NCBI RefSeq assembly: GCF_009760915.1
Contig: NZ_VIDQ01000062.1
Span: 1 to 45,247 of the forward strand
Source: Azohydromonas aeria
GTDB lineage: Bacteria > Pseudomonadota > Gammaproteobacteria > Burkholderiales > Burkholderiaceae_C
Direction of reading: 5' to 3'
Length of the DNA: 45,247 bases
Shown: in pieces, positions 15,796-23,671 of the stretch
How positions within the stretch are numbered: the first letter of the stretch is position 1
Layout of the letters: each line of letters begins with the position of its first letter
Translations under genes and position numbers: made by a program
Notes under the pieces: generated by a model
The model's input: only the letters and a program-made list of their open reading frames with translations
Told to the model about the DNA's origin: nothing
Database searches by the model: none

Positions 15796-18248
15796 GCAGC
15801 CTTTCGGACGGTTTCCAGTTGGTAGATGCGCGCCTGGTGGTCGCGCTCGTGCACACGCTGCAGCAGCACCGGCCACCACACTTCTGGGTCGTCGCCGACC
15901 TCGGCGCGGATCTCGTCAAGCAGCCGCGTGTTCTTCTCGCTGCCGGACAGCGCCACGATGTGATCGGGGATGCCTTTCAGGTCGAACTCGACGATGGCCG
16001 ACTGGCCGTTCTGCTTGAACAGAAAGGAGCGCCCGGGGCGCAGGTTGAGCGTGCGGACCAGCCGCAGTTCGGCCTCGGTCAGCCGCAGCGTCTTCAGGTA
16101 GGGCTCGTCGGGGCTCTCGCTGTCGTGGAAGCAGCAGATGGTGGGCGTCTGCGACACCAGCGTGTTGCCGATGGAGTCGGGGCTGTCGCTGTGGTCCACC
16201 AGATCGTTGGGCTCCTGGGTGTCCATCACCAGCACGCCCCCGAGCTTGCCGATGGTCTTGGACTTGTCGTGCAGGAACTTCGCCATGGCCTTGTCCTTGA
16301 CCGCGCGCCATGTCTCGGCCACGACCTGGATGAAGGGCGTGCCATCAAGGAAGGATTCGCCGTACTCCAGCAGTGCCATGACCATCGGGCTGCGCAGCTC
16401 CGGGTGGTCAAGGAACTCCGTGTAGTCGTACCCGGCGATGGTCAACTCGCGCGGCAGCCGGTCGTCGTCCACGTCGAAGGCCCAGCCCATCGCACCGCCC
16501 GCGATCCAGCGGCCCAGGCGAGCACGCATGCTGTTGCCCTTGCCGTTGGGGCCGTTCACCGGGAGCATCTGCCACACGTGGGAGAGGTTGCGCATGCCCC
16601 AGTCCATGCCCAGCACCGTGTCAATCGCAAACTCCAAGTCGGCGAGCTCGTCCGCGTCGAGCGTGCCGCCCATGAGCTGAGAGATCCACTGCTGCAGGAA
16701 CGCCCGCAGCTTCGGCGTCAGGGGCCACTGCAGCGGGTTGACGCCCGTGGGTTCCCCTTCGCGCAGGCGCAGGTAGATGCCCCCCATGCGGCGCACGAAG
16801 ATTTCGAGGCCGCGGTCCTTGTCGAAGATGAGGATGCGTGGGCGCTGCGGCAGCAGGAACGACAGCAGGAGCATGGCCGCCTCGCCCGTCGTCTTGCCCG
16901 AGCGGGTGCGTCCCGTGAAAAGCGTGTTCGCCGGGTACGACTGGCCGTAGTTGTCCTCGTTGAGCGGCGAGGCATGCCAGGACACGAATATCTTGCTGCC
17001 GCTGCTGGAGCGCATCACGCCCACGCACGGCCCCCAGGGGTTGCCATCCTCCTTGCCACGGAAAAAGCCGTGGCCACCGTTGAGCGCGGCGAAGGCGCGA
17101 GAGGACATTTCGGCGTTGCGCGTGCGGTGCCACAGGTTTCCCGGGCACTGCGCCAGCCAGGCGTTGTCGGCCAGCAAGTCCGTCATCTGGAGGTTGATGC
17201 CCGTTCGCTCCATCACCGTCGCCGCGGCTTCCGAAGCGGTGCGCCGTGCCTCCTGCACCGAGTCGCCGAAGAACGCGAGCGAGCCGTAGTGCTCACCCCA
17301 GGCCATCTGCCCAGCGCCCACGAGGTCGATGGCCTCCTTGAGGGCGTCGATCTGCGAACGCACCTTGTCGGCGGCCGTTTCAAGGTGCCGCATCTGCAGG
17401 TCCATGCTCTTCATGGCCCTGCGCCGGCTCATGAGCTTGAAGGACTGCGCCTCGATGTACTCGATGGGCTCGTACAGCAGTTCGGTCAGGAAGCCCGCCT
17501 GCGGCTCATCGCAGTATTCGTACACGTCGAGCATGGCGACGTAGCGCGTGTCGGCAATGCCGCGCAGTTCCACCACGCCATCAGCGGCCGATGCGCGCAC
17601 CGCCGGCAGGGTCCGGTGCAGCGGTCCGAGGCCGGCGCGCACCCGCATCCACTTGCCGTTGACCAGCAGCGCAGCGAACTCCGCGGGCCGCGAGAACATG
17701 ACGCCATCGCGTTCGACGTCGCCCAGCAGCTTCGGCGAGAAGCCGCCGAGCATGCGCAGCACGCCTGCCGTGCGCTCCTCCAGCACCTGCAGTGCCTCGG
17801 CCTGGTCGCGCTCGATCTGCGCGCGGGTTCGCGTTCCCTTCTCCCGGGCTGGCGCGTACAGCAGCACCAGGAACATGCGATTGATGAGGAAGGGCTTCTT
17901 CTTCAGCAGCGCCGCATAGTCGTTGTAGAACTGCGGCGCGTAGCCGCTGCCCTGCGCGTGCGGCAGGTCCGACTCTTCGTAGAACTGAACGCGGTAGCGG
18001 TACACGACGAAGTCGTCCGTCAGCGTCGCGAGCCACGCACACTGGGCCTCGTGCAGCCCGTTGATGTAGATGGGATCGGCGGTCTCGAACGGCGCGGGCT
18101 CCAGCTCGAAGAACCGCATGTAGTGTCCGCCGCGGGTAGCCATGTCGTGCTCGGTGACAAGGCTGCTGAACGGCAGCATGCGCGACAGCGGCACCTCCTG
18201 CGCGCCTTGATGCGGCTTCAACTGATGTGTCTCAATGGAACCAGGCAT
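15792..18248 (-). CDS. virB4: VirB4-type transport ATPase
   Basis: An 818-residue ATPase, the largest energiser of the channel. The CagE/TrbE/VirB N-terminal domain is followed by Walker A GRTRSGKT at residues 446-453. Later motifs include FDKDRG, the GGTLDADEL segment and VLVMDTQEP. In the Walker B region (FIQVVAETW) an Ala stands where an Asp is usual, before the Glu. I chose the ATG at 18248 (MPGSIETH), which overlaps virB3 by 17 nt and gives the normal family length; the frame extends further upstream without a good start. The stop overlaps the following gene by 4 nt. Confidence 0.96.
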   Translation of the reverse strand: MPGSIETHQLKPHQGAQEVPLSRMLPFSSLVTEHDMATRGGHYMRFFELEPAPFETADPIYINGLHEAQCAWLATLTDDFVVYRYRVQFYEESDLPHAQGSGYAPQFYNDYAALLKKKPFLINRMFLVLLYAPAREKGTRTRAQIERDQAEALQVLEERTAGVLRMLGGFSPKLLGDVERDGVMFSRPAEFAALLVNGKWMRVRAGLGPLHRTLPAVRASAADGVVELRGIADTRYVAMLDVYEYCDEPQAGFLTELLYEPIEYIEAQSFKLMSRRRAMKSMDLQMRHLETAADKVRSQIDALKEAIDLVGAGQMAWGEHYGSLAFFGDSVQEARRTASEAAATVMERTGINLQMTDLLADNAWLAQCPGNLWHRTRNAEMSSRAFAALNGGHGFFRGKEDGNPWGPCVGVMRSSSGSKIFVSWHASPLNEDNYGQSYPANTLFTGRTRSGKTTGEAAMLLLSFLLPQRPRILIFDKDRGLEIFVRRMGGIYLRLREGEPTGVNPLQWPLTPKLRAFLQQWISQLMGGTLDADELADLEFAIDTVLGMDWGMRNLSHVWQMLPVNGPNGKGNSMRARLGRWIAGGAMGWAFDVDDDRLPRELTIAGYDYTEFLDHPELRSPMVMALLEYGESFLDGTPFIQVVAETWRAVKDKAMAKFLHDKSKTIGKLGGVLVMDTQEPNDLVDHSDSPDSIGNTLVSQTPTICCFHDSESPDEPYLKTLRLTEAELRLVRTLNLRPGRSFLFKQNGQSAIVEFDLKGIPDHIVALSGSEKNTRLLDEIRAEVGDDPEVWWPVLLQRVHERDHQARIYQLETVRKAA

Positions 18249-18561
18249 CGTCGGAGTCCTTGTAGACGGTGGGCGAATAGCTGCGGCACTTCCACAGACC
18301 ACGATTGCCATGCAGCCACTTCATGCGCCACGACTTCCACTTCTGCAGCAGCCGCTGGTCGTCCTTGGCAGTGACGGCGCGCATCCACAGCAGAACCATC
18401 AGCGTGGCGGCTGCGAAGGCCGTGAAGACCTTCCAGCCGAAGACCCACCCGCCCCACATGGACAGGACAACCCCCACGCCGGCCACCGGCACGCCGACCT
18501 TGAGCGGCACGCCCAGCACCATCGCGGGGCGAGTGGCGCCCTTGTAGATACGCTCCTTCAT
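18232..18561 (-). CDS. virB3: VirB3-type inner-membrane protein
   Basis: A 109-residue protein with the VirB3 layout. A short basic N-terminus containing IYKGATRPAMVLGVP is followed by two close hydrophobic segments (about 20-38 and 44-60), then a hydrophilic tail with basic residues (KWKSWRMKWLHG). VirB3 works with VirB4 and is sometimes fused to it; here the genes overlap by 17 nt instead. It starts 4 nt after the virB2 stop. Confidence 0.93.
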   Translation of the reverse strand: MKERIYKGATRPAMVLGVPLKVGVPVAGVGVVLSMWGGWVFGWKVFTAFAAATLMVLLWMRAVTAKDDQRLLQKWKSWRMKWLHGNRGLWKCRSYSPTVYKDSDDAWFH

Positions 18562-18565
18562 GGCG

Positions 18566-18892
18566 TCATGAGATCGCGAAGGCGGCGATCAGCGCGGCGG
18601 TGCCAAGGAACACACCGCCCCAGAAAATCTTCTCGACCTGTTCGAACTGGACGCCGCGCGCGAGGGTCTTGTAGCCCGTGTAGCTGATGGCTCCCGTGAG
18701 CACGGCCAAGCCTGCGCTGCCGATCCACGTTGCGAATGTGTTGGCCTTGCCGGCAATGTCGGGCAGCCCTGCCTGGGCAATGCCCGGCAGTGCCAGCAGC
18801 GCGGCCGAGACGGCCAGCATGGACAGCACGCCGCTGTGGCGACGGGCTCGCTGTTGGGCACGCTGGATGAGAGCGAAACGAGTGCGGTTCAT
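18566..18892 (-). CDS. virB2: VirB2-type major pilin
   Basis: A 108-residue prepilin. A long basic signal sequence (four Arg-rich turns, then LSMLAVSAALLALPGIAQA) is predicted to be cleaved after Ala41. The mature pilin of about 67 residues has two hydrophobic helices (about 55-70 and 90-107) joined by a short basic loop (YKTLARG), as in VirB2/TrbC pilins. It forms the conjugative pilus. TraX at the far end of the operon is a candidate N-terminal modifier. It overlaps virB1 by 4 nt. Confidence 0.93.
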   Translation of the reverse strand: MNRTRFALIQRAQQRARRHSGVLSMLAVSAALLALPGIAQAGLPDIAGKANTFATWIGSAGLAVLTGAISYTGYKTLARGVQFEQVEKIFWGGVFLGTAALIAAFAIS

Positions 18893-19416
18893 CTGGAAGG
18901 CTCCTTCAGGGGGACGGCGGGAAGTGCGGCGGGGACGTTCACGACGCGGCTGACATAGCCGCTCGCGAAACCGCTGCGGTGATTGCCGCTGTTGAAGCAG
19001 GACAGCGCCTGCCGCAGCGCGGCCTGGGGATCGGTGGAGGGGGCGCGCTGGTAGCAGTCCAGCAGCACGGTCTGGCAGGCGCGCAGGTTTTCGCGCGGGT
19101 CGAAGACGGTTACCTCGTCAAGCCGTAGCCACTGCCAGTTGCGCACGTTGATCTGGCAAAGCCCGGCGTCGAAGTCGTAGCCCTGGCGGCGCAGTGCGCG
19201 GGCGGTGTTGATCGCCTGCGTCAGCGAGCGCGGCTGGTGCTCCAGCATCGCGCCATTGACACCGATGGCCAGCGGCTTGCGCTTGGATTCGTGTTGCACG
19301 ATGCGCAGCACGGTGCGTGGGTGGATGGCAGGCGCGAACTCGTTGATGTGCGCGGCCAGCACCGGCACTTCCATAGGTTGCGCCAATGCCTCGGGAGGCA
19401 GCGCCAGCATGTTCAA
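18889..19416 (-). CDS. virB1: VirB1-type lytic transglycosylase
   Basis: A 175-residue peptidoglycan hydrolase of the SLT family. The catalytic Glu is in IVQHESKRKPLAIGVN (about residue 43), and the second conserved block YDFDAGLCQINVRNW is near residue 85. The C-terminal block ALSCFNSGNH closes the fold. It opens the cell wall for assembly of the secretion channel. No clear Sec signal peptide precedes the domain, unlike many VirB1 proteins, so export may be non-classical or the start may be misjudged. It overlaps both neighbours by 4 nt. Confidence 0.93.
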   Translation of the reverse strand: MNMLALPPEALAQPMEVPVLAAHINEFAPAIHPRTVLRIVQHESKRKPLAIGVNGAMLEHQPRSLTQAINTARALRRQGYDFDAGLCQINVRNWQWLRLDEVTVFDPRENLRACQTVLLDCYQRAPSTDPQAALRQALSCFNSGNHRSGFASGYVSRVVNVPAALPAVPLKEPSR

Positions 19417-19964
19417 CCGTTGCCGTCAGAACAAAGAAGCGGCGACTGCGCGGGCGGTTGCGTTGTCACCCATGCCGCGTAGTCCAGATCGAACTGCGGG
19501 TTGATGTGCTCGCCCATGTAGAGCCGGGCGGCGTCGCTGTACTGAAGCGATACCGAGTTGTCCGCAGCCCCCTGGTTGAACCACACGCGCACCCATGACG
19601 GCACGCCGTTGAAGGCCACGTCCACGACGCCGCTCTTGGTGCAGCCCACCAGCGTTTGCCGGCCGCAGGCGTCCGTCTCGTAGAGACCGTACTGCGGGGG
19701 GCAAGCAGCGGTGTTGGCCCACGCCATGGAGAGTCCAGGTGCGCTCGGGCATGTCGGCCAGCATTTGCCGCGTGACATGCAGCGCAAGGCGTCAGGAACG
19801 TCGGGGATGCAATCCGGAATGGACCGCCAAGGTCCAGCGAGGCACAACAGGACCTTGCAGCCGTCGAACGCCTCAACGCTCGGAGCCGCGAGAGACATCC
19901 CAACTGCGGCAAACGCAAAAACAGCACATCTGCTGTTCTTCCTATGGAAAGATACTGCGCACAT
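19413..19964 (-). CDS. TrbM-like secreted Cys-rich protein, first gene of the transfer operon
   Basis: A protein of about 183 residues with a signal peptide (ends SVEA) and a Cys-rich mature part beginning FDGCKVLLCLAGPW. The spacing of Cys (CKVLLC, DCIPD, RCMSRGKCWPTC) and the rest recall TrbM of IncP-type systems, a periplasmic factor needed for transfer. This assignment is by motif resemblance and only moderate. Later Cys residues (ACPP, ACGR, GCTKS) suggest several disulfides. Upstream in-frame ATGs at 19979 and 20009 are possible starts; 19964 gives the cleanest signal peptide. The stop overlaps virB1 by 4 nt. Confidence 0.75.
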   Translation of the reverse strand: MCAVSFHRKNSRCAVFAFAAVGMSLAAPSVEAFDGCKVLLCLAGPWRSIPDCIPDVPDALRCMSRGKCWPTCPSAPGLSMAWANTAACPPQYGLYETDACGRQTLVGCTKSGVVDVAFNGVPSWVRVWFNQGAADNSVSLQYSDAARLYMGEHINPQFDLDYAAWVTTQPPAQSPLLCSDGNG

Positions 19965-20134
19965 GACTTCGAAGAACATCAAATGTTGGAAGCATCTTGC
20001 CCTCCGCATTCAATGTGTTCAATAGTTCACGGAGTACTTGTTCCCCCCAAGAAGCAAGCAGTTGAAACGCAAGCGTTGCGCGCATCGCTTTACGCTCGGC
20101 ACGGTGAAAATTGCGGCCTCAACAGAGGCGCTAC

Positions 20135-20614
20135 ATGAGCCGACAGAACATTCGATCAGGGGATGGAGACGACGACGCAGCGATGTGCGTTCGCGTACTG
20201 CTTCAGAAGCACAAGGTGGCTGAGCGCCAGCAGGCTCATCTGGTGGCCGAACTCCTGGGCGTCACGCCCACACATGCGCGACGCAAACTGCTCGGGACAA
20301 CACCATGGACGGTGCCGGAGATGAAGATCGTTGCCGCCAAGTTCGGTGCAACGCTCTCCGAAGTGTTGATGCCGATACTGCTGCAGGGAGCCGAGCGAGC
20401 GCTGCTAGTCGTCGATGACCTGCGCATCGAGTGCGACGCGGTCCTGGGGCGCAAGCTGACGCCGCCCTTTGGAAACCAGCAGTTCGTCGCAGTCGGAGGT
20501 CCTGGCCGCTGGGTAATCGTGCCGGGCCAGGATGTGAACCTCTCGGCACATGAGGTGTGCCGGCTGTTGCTCTGCGATCTGGAACCGCCGCAGGCGCCGC
20601 CTGCACCCTCGTGA
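20135..20614 (+). CDS. HTH transcriptional regulator, divergent from the transfer operon
   Basis: A 159-residue protein whose residues about 18-65 form a lambda-repressor-like HTH related to the BetR type (HLVAELLGVTPTHARRKL, then TVPEMKIVAAKFGATLSEVL). The C-terminal half contains the strand-like ALLVVDDLRIECDAVLG and a small beta domain, unlike a plain Cro protein. The start at 20135 is preceded by AGAGG. The gene is transcribed away from the 17-gene transfer operon with about 170 bp between the two starts. It is the natural candidate to control that operon and itself. The signal it responds to is unknown. Confidence 0.8.
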   Translation: MSRQNIRSGDGDDDAAMCVRVLLQKHKVAERQQAHLVAELLGVTPTHARRKLLGTTPWTVPEMKIVAAKFGATLSEVLMPILLQGAERALLVVDDLRIECDAVLGRKLTPPFGNQQFVAVGGPGRWVIVPGQDVNLSAHEVCRLLLCDLEPPQAPPAPS

Positions 20615-21004
20615 CGATGGCGGCTTGATGCGGCCGCAACTGGTGCACTGCCGCCGCCAAAAGCAGGAATCAGCACAGAAAGCCAGAAAGTGCTGGGGGC
20701 CACCCCTACACTTCGCGTCTTCATTGAATTGAAGCGCCGCGCTGCCGGGAAAGTATAGCGCTGGGAACTAACAACCCGATGCAGACCGCCGCGAACGGTC
20801 GGCATCACCAGTCTTGAAAGGACCGGGACCCACAGAGAAAGAAATCTGAGGCCCACAAAGAGAAAAGCCCTGGGGTGCGAAGCCAGGGCATTTCCTGATG
20901 TGAGTCCCCGCAAAAGCCAGAGACACGCACCGGTGAGATGGAGCGAAGTATGACGGCAAAAGCGGTGACGCGCAACGGGTGGGCTTGCTCGTCCCTGCAA
21001 ATTT
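20615..21004. other. Intergenic region before rep, candidate replication origin
   Basis: No gene is seen in these 390 bp. Two similar direct repeats (CCCACAGAGAAAG at 20829 and CCCACAAAGAGAAAAG at 20852) start 23 bp apart, a spacing seen in iterons. A 7-bp perfect inverted repeat follows at once. The region lies directly upstream of a replication-type gene, which makes it a plausible oriV. Two repeats are too few to be convincing, and no clear DnaA box was found. Confidence 0.35.
20867..20889 (-). terminator. Hairpin, possible terminator
   Basis: GCCCTGG and CCAGGGC form a perfect 7-bp stem with a 9-nt loop. Read on the minus strand the stem is followed by TTTTCTCTTT, as in a Rho-independent terminator. 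On the plus strand it is followed only by ATTT. No minus-strand gene obviously needs it, so it may instead be a structural element of the origin. Confidence 0.45.
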
Positions 21005-22096
21005 ATGCCCATGCAATCCGCTGCGATGGCTGGCGCCAGCCTGCCTGACCTTTCCCGGACACTTCCCGACCTGATTCTTGCGGCACAGCGCCGGCTCGAT
21101 GAGCTGTTCCTGCTGGGTGAGCTGCGCAAGTTGCCGCGGCGCGCGTACCGCGTGCTCCGTGAGCACCTGGGCAAGCTGGATCTGCACCAGCTGCGCTGCG
21201 GTGCCTGCTTCGAGCTCACCAGCCACGAACTGGAAGAGGCGCTTGATTGCTGCGAGCGCACCGTGTCCTACGCTCACAGCGACCTTGTGGCCTGGGGCTT
21301 GATCGAGCGGCCAGCGCCGAGCCTGCGTGGCCGACGTTCACCCGTATGGCGCACTTTTCTGACGCCGAAGGCGCTGGCCCTGCTGCTCGTGGACCAGGCG
21401 CAAGGTGTTGCGCCGCCTCTGGATAAAGAACAAACCCTTTCAGGGGGCCAAGGGGCTGCGCCCCAAGCCGGTAAGGAAGTTGTCCACAACCCCCGACAGC
21501 CGGCGCCAGCGTTATCGCCAGGCGGTCAGCGCTTCCACCTTCGCCGCGACCTGGCGCCGCTGCTGCAGGTGCTGGTGCCCAGGCAGATCAAGAAGCTGCT
21601 GGGCATCGCGAAGCGGGCCCGAGTCTGGCTGCAGAACATCATGGCCCATCGCCTTCCCGCGATTCTTCGTGCCAATGATCCTGAGGGCTACCTCATCCAC
21701 CTGATCCACAGCGGCGAAGACTGGACGCGGCCTGCAGCAACGGCGGCGACTGCGCCGGTCGATGGGACGGCTTCTGTCCGCGACCCCCAGAACTCCGGTG
21801 AGGCTGCCACAGCAGCAGCATCACGCGCTTTCCTGTCAGCCCATGCCGGCCGGTGGTTGGCGAAGCCGGACCGCTCGGCTCTGCTGCAGGTGCTGCCGGA
21901 CAGGTTGATCGAGCACGCCAGCTTCGGACGCAGATGGTTGGAAGGCAACGTGCCGGAGGGCGCGCTGCCTAAAGTGATACTGGCCCTTGATGCAGGGCGC
22001 CTGGAATTCCTGGAAGCGGCCAGCGCAGAAGCGATCCTGGCCAGCCCCCGACCCGACGACGCGAGAGAGAGGTTCCTGGCCCGCCGGCGTGCGTAA
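21005..22096 (+). CDS. Winged-helix plasmid replication protein
   Basis: A 363-residue protein without membrane segments. Residues about 30-115 contain a winged-helix DNA-binding region (CFELTSHELEEALDCCERTVSYAHSDLVAWGLIERP), as in replication initiators of the RepA / 'replication protein O' kind. A Gly/Pro linker (about 140-175) separates it from a second helical domain (IKKLLGIAKRARVWLQNI, then GYLIHLIHSGEDW). That domain resembles the C-terminal region of plasmid replication proteins. The position just before the par genes supports a role in replication initiation. No good Shine-Dalgarno sequence precedes 21005; ATGs at 21011 and 21026 are alternatives. Confidence 0.7.
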   Translation: MPMQSAAMAGASLPDLSRTLPDLILAAQRRLDELFLLGELRKLPRRAYRVLREHLGKLDLHQLRCGACFELTSHELEEALDCCERTVSYAHSDLVAWGLIERPAPSLRGRRSPVWRTFLTPKALALLLVDQAQGVAPPLDKEQTLSGGQGAAPQAGKEVVHNPRQPAPALSPGGQRFHLRRDLAPLLQVLVPRQIKKLLGIAKRARVWLQNIMAHRLPAILRANDPEGYLIHLIHSGEDWTRPAATAATAPVDGTASVRDPQNSGEAATAAASRAFLSAHAGRWLAKPDRSALLQVLPDRLIEHASFGRRWLEGNVPEGALPKVILALDAGRLEFLEAASAEAILASPRPDDARERFLARRRA

Positions 22097-22445
22097 TGTC
22101 GAGAACCGCCCTGCTCGCTCGAATGATCCAGGCAGGAGGTCAAGCATGCGCAACCGCTGCCACGCTGCAGTGGAGGCAGCCATGAGCCCGGAACTGCCGT
22201 CCGGCTTCGCGGGATTCGGGAAAGCTCACATGGGCCGGTGCTCCAGCCGTGCACATCGCCTGGTGATGGTCCTGCCCTTCGGAAATGGCACCAGCGGAGA
22301 AGTCCACTTGTGCGATCCGAAGCGCAAGGAACCGGGTTATCGAGGACGAACGGTGCGGCACTGCGCGGCGCTGTCGAGTCTTCGTCCAAGCCCCAGCGTC
22401 GGTGCGCTAAGATGCCCCGGCTTTCCCGGATTACCCGAAATTCTC
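22097..22445 (+). other. Leader region between rep and the partition operon
   Basis: No separate gene is supported here. The frame of the downstream antitoxin-like gene stays open through this stretch, but its translation (Arg/Cys/Pro-rich, no conserved block) looks like noise, and the paralogous protein does not extend this way. The stretch should contain the promoter of the par operon. TAAGAT near 22409 resembles a -10 box, but no convincing -35 box accompanies it. Confidence 0.4.
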
Positions 22446-22850
22446 ATGACTAAAGAGGCATCCCACCCACCACCAGCCGAGTTGCTGGCCGGCAGCGCCG
22501 AAGCGCGCAGCCGGCGCCTGGACGCTGACGACATGCTCTCGACCGAGCAGGCGGCCGAACTCGTCGGAGTGAACCGCAGGACCGTCGTCATCTGGATCGA
22601 GCGTGGCCGGGCCATTGGCCTGTCGCAGACCAAGCGTGGCTTTCGCATGCCGCGTTGGCAGTTCGACCAGCCGCTGTGGGACACGCTGCCGAAGCTGTCC
22701 GCTGCGCTGCACACCACCGAGGGCTGGGCACTTCTGGCCTTCCTCGAATCCCCGCTTGGCGCGCTGGATGGCCGCACGCCGCGGCAAGCCATTGAGCAAG
22801 GCGACGGTGAACGCGCGCTGCTGCTGGCCCAACACAACGGAGAGTCCTGA
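22446..22850 (+). CDS. ParS/Xre/MbcA-type antitoxin-like protein inside the par operon
   Basis: A 134-residue protein. A MerR/excisionase-like HTH (about 34-62: LSTEQAAELVGVNRRTVVIWIERG) is followed by the DUF2384-type C-terminal domain (EGWALLAFLE, then GRTPRQAIEQGDGERAL) typical of Xre/ParS antitoxins. It is clearly paralogous to the antitoxin at 28938-29408: they share KRGFRMPRWQFD and EGWALLAFLE. No RES or other toxin gene accompanies it. Its stop overlaps the parA start (TGATG), so it is the first gene of a three-gene operon with parA and parB. It may be a repressor of the operon, an antitoxin without toxin, or a partition accessory factor. Confidence 0.88.
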   Translation: MTKEASHPPPAELLAGSAEARSRRLDADDMLSTEQAAELVGVNRRTVVIWIERGRAIGLSQTKRGFRMPRWQFDQPLWDTLPKLSAALHTTEGWALLAFLESPLGALDGRTPRQAIEQGDGERALLLAQHNGES

Positions 22851-23671
22851 TGCCTGCTCGTGTCGTGACCATAACAAACCGCAAAGGCGGTGTCGGCAAA
22901 TCCACCCTCGCCGTGCTGCTGGTCCAGTACCTGGCGTCTCAGGGGCACCGGGTGCTGGCGGTTGACCTTGACGTCCAGGGCGACTTTTCGCGTCCGCTCA
23001 TCGCGTCCGGAAAGTGCGTGGTGTCCGAAACCACGTCCGAGCGGGTGCTGACCGATCCCGAAGCCACGGTCGAGGATGCTCCCTTCGTGCTCATGCGCGA
23101 GGACGAACTTGCGCTGTCCGAGCTTGAACGGCATCCAGAGCTCTACAACGATTTCGCCAAGAACATGCGCCGCTTCATGCGGCGGCATGCAGAGGCCTTC
23201 GACTTCATCGTAATCGACACCAACCCGGTTCAGGACATTCGCGTGCTGGCCGCCATGGTGTCGTCGGACTATGTGCTGTCGCCTATCACGCTGACCAAGG
23301 AAGCGCTGGAGGGCATCCGGGCACTGTTCAACGATCCGCGCACGGGCGTGTTCGTGGTCCAGGAGAACTACAACCGAAAGCTGCAGTTCCTCGGGATGCT
23401 CCCGGTCATGGTGGACGAGCGCAATGCCGTTGACCGCGAATGCCTGGCTGCGCTGCTTGGCGCCCCGGACTACCGGAAGCACCTGTTGTCGTTCGTGGAC
23501 GAACCCACTTCGGGCCGCGACTTCTTGAAGATCAAGCACCGCACGATCTGGCGCGCATTCCACGAGTCGGGCGCCGTGCTGTGGGAACAGAAGAGCGGCC
23601 CCGCCCGGGAGGTGTGGGCCGAGGTGGAACCGGTGATGCAGCGCATCGCGCAACTGATGGGAGCGAAATGA
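22850..23671 (+). CDS. parA: ParA-family partition ATPase
   Basis: A 273-residue Walker-type ATPase. The deviant Walker A KGGVGKST is at about residues 12-19, the Walker A' loop VDLDVQGD near 44, and the Walker B FIVIDTNP near 120. It lacks the long N-terminal HTH extension of type Ia ParA, so autoregulation is probably left to another protein. It binds nucleoid DNA in the ATP state and positions ParB-bound plasmid copies. The start overlaps the antitoxin-like gene by 1 nt and the stop overlaps parB (ATGA), which ties the three products together. Confidence 0.95.
   Translation: MPARVVTITNRKGGVGKSTLAVLLVQYLASQGHRVLAVDLDVQGDFSRPLIASGKCVVSETTSERVLTDPEATVEDAPFVLMREDELALSELERHPELYNDFAKNMRRFMRRHAEAFDFIVIDTNPVQDIRVLAAMVSSDYVLSPITLTKEALEGIRALFNDPRTGVFVVQENYNRKLQFLGMLPVMVDERNAVDRECLAALLGAPDYRKHLLSFVDEPTSGRDFLKIKHRTIWRAFHESGAVLWEQKSGPAREVWAEVEPVMQRIAQLMGAK

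Noticed and set aside
15819..18374. An 851-codon open frame on the plus strand
   Set aside because: It is the reverse of virB4, a certain gene; composition and lack of motifs mark it as a shadow.
22097..22445. N-terminal extension of the antitoxin-like protein
   Set aside because: The frame is open upstream, but the added residues are Arg/Cys-rich noise and the paralogue at 28938 has no such extension; the ATG at 22446 is the better start.
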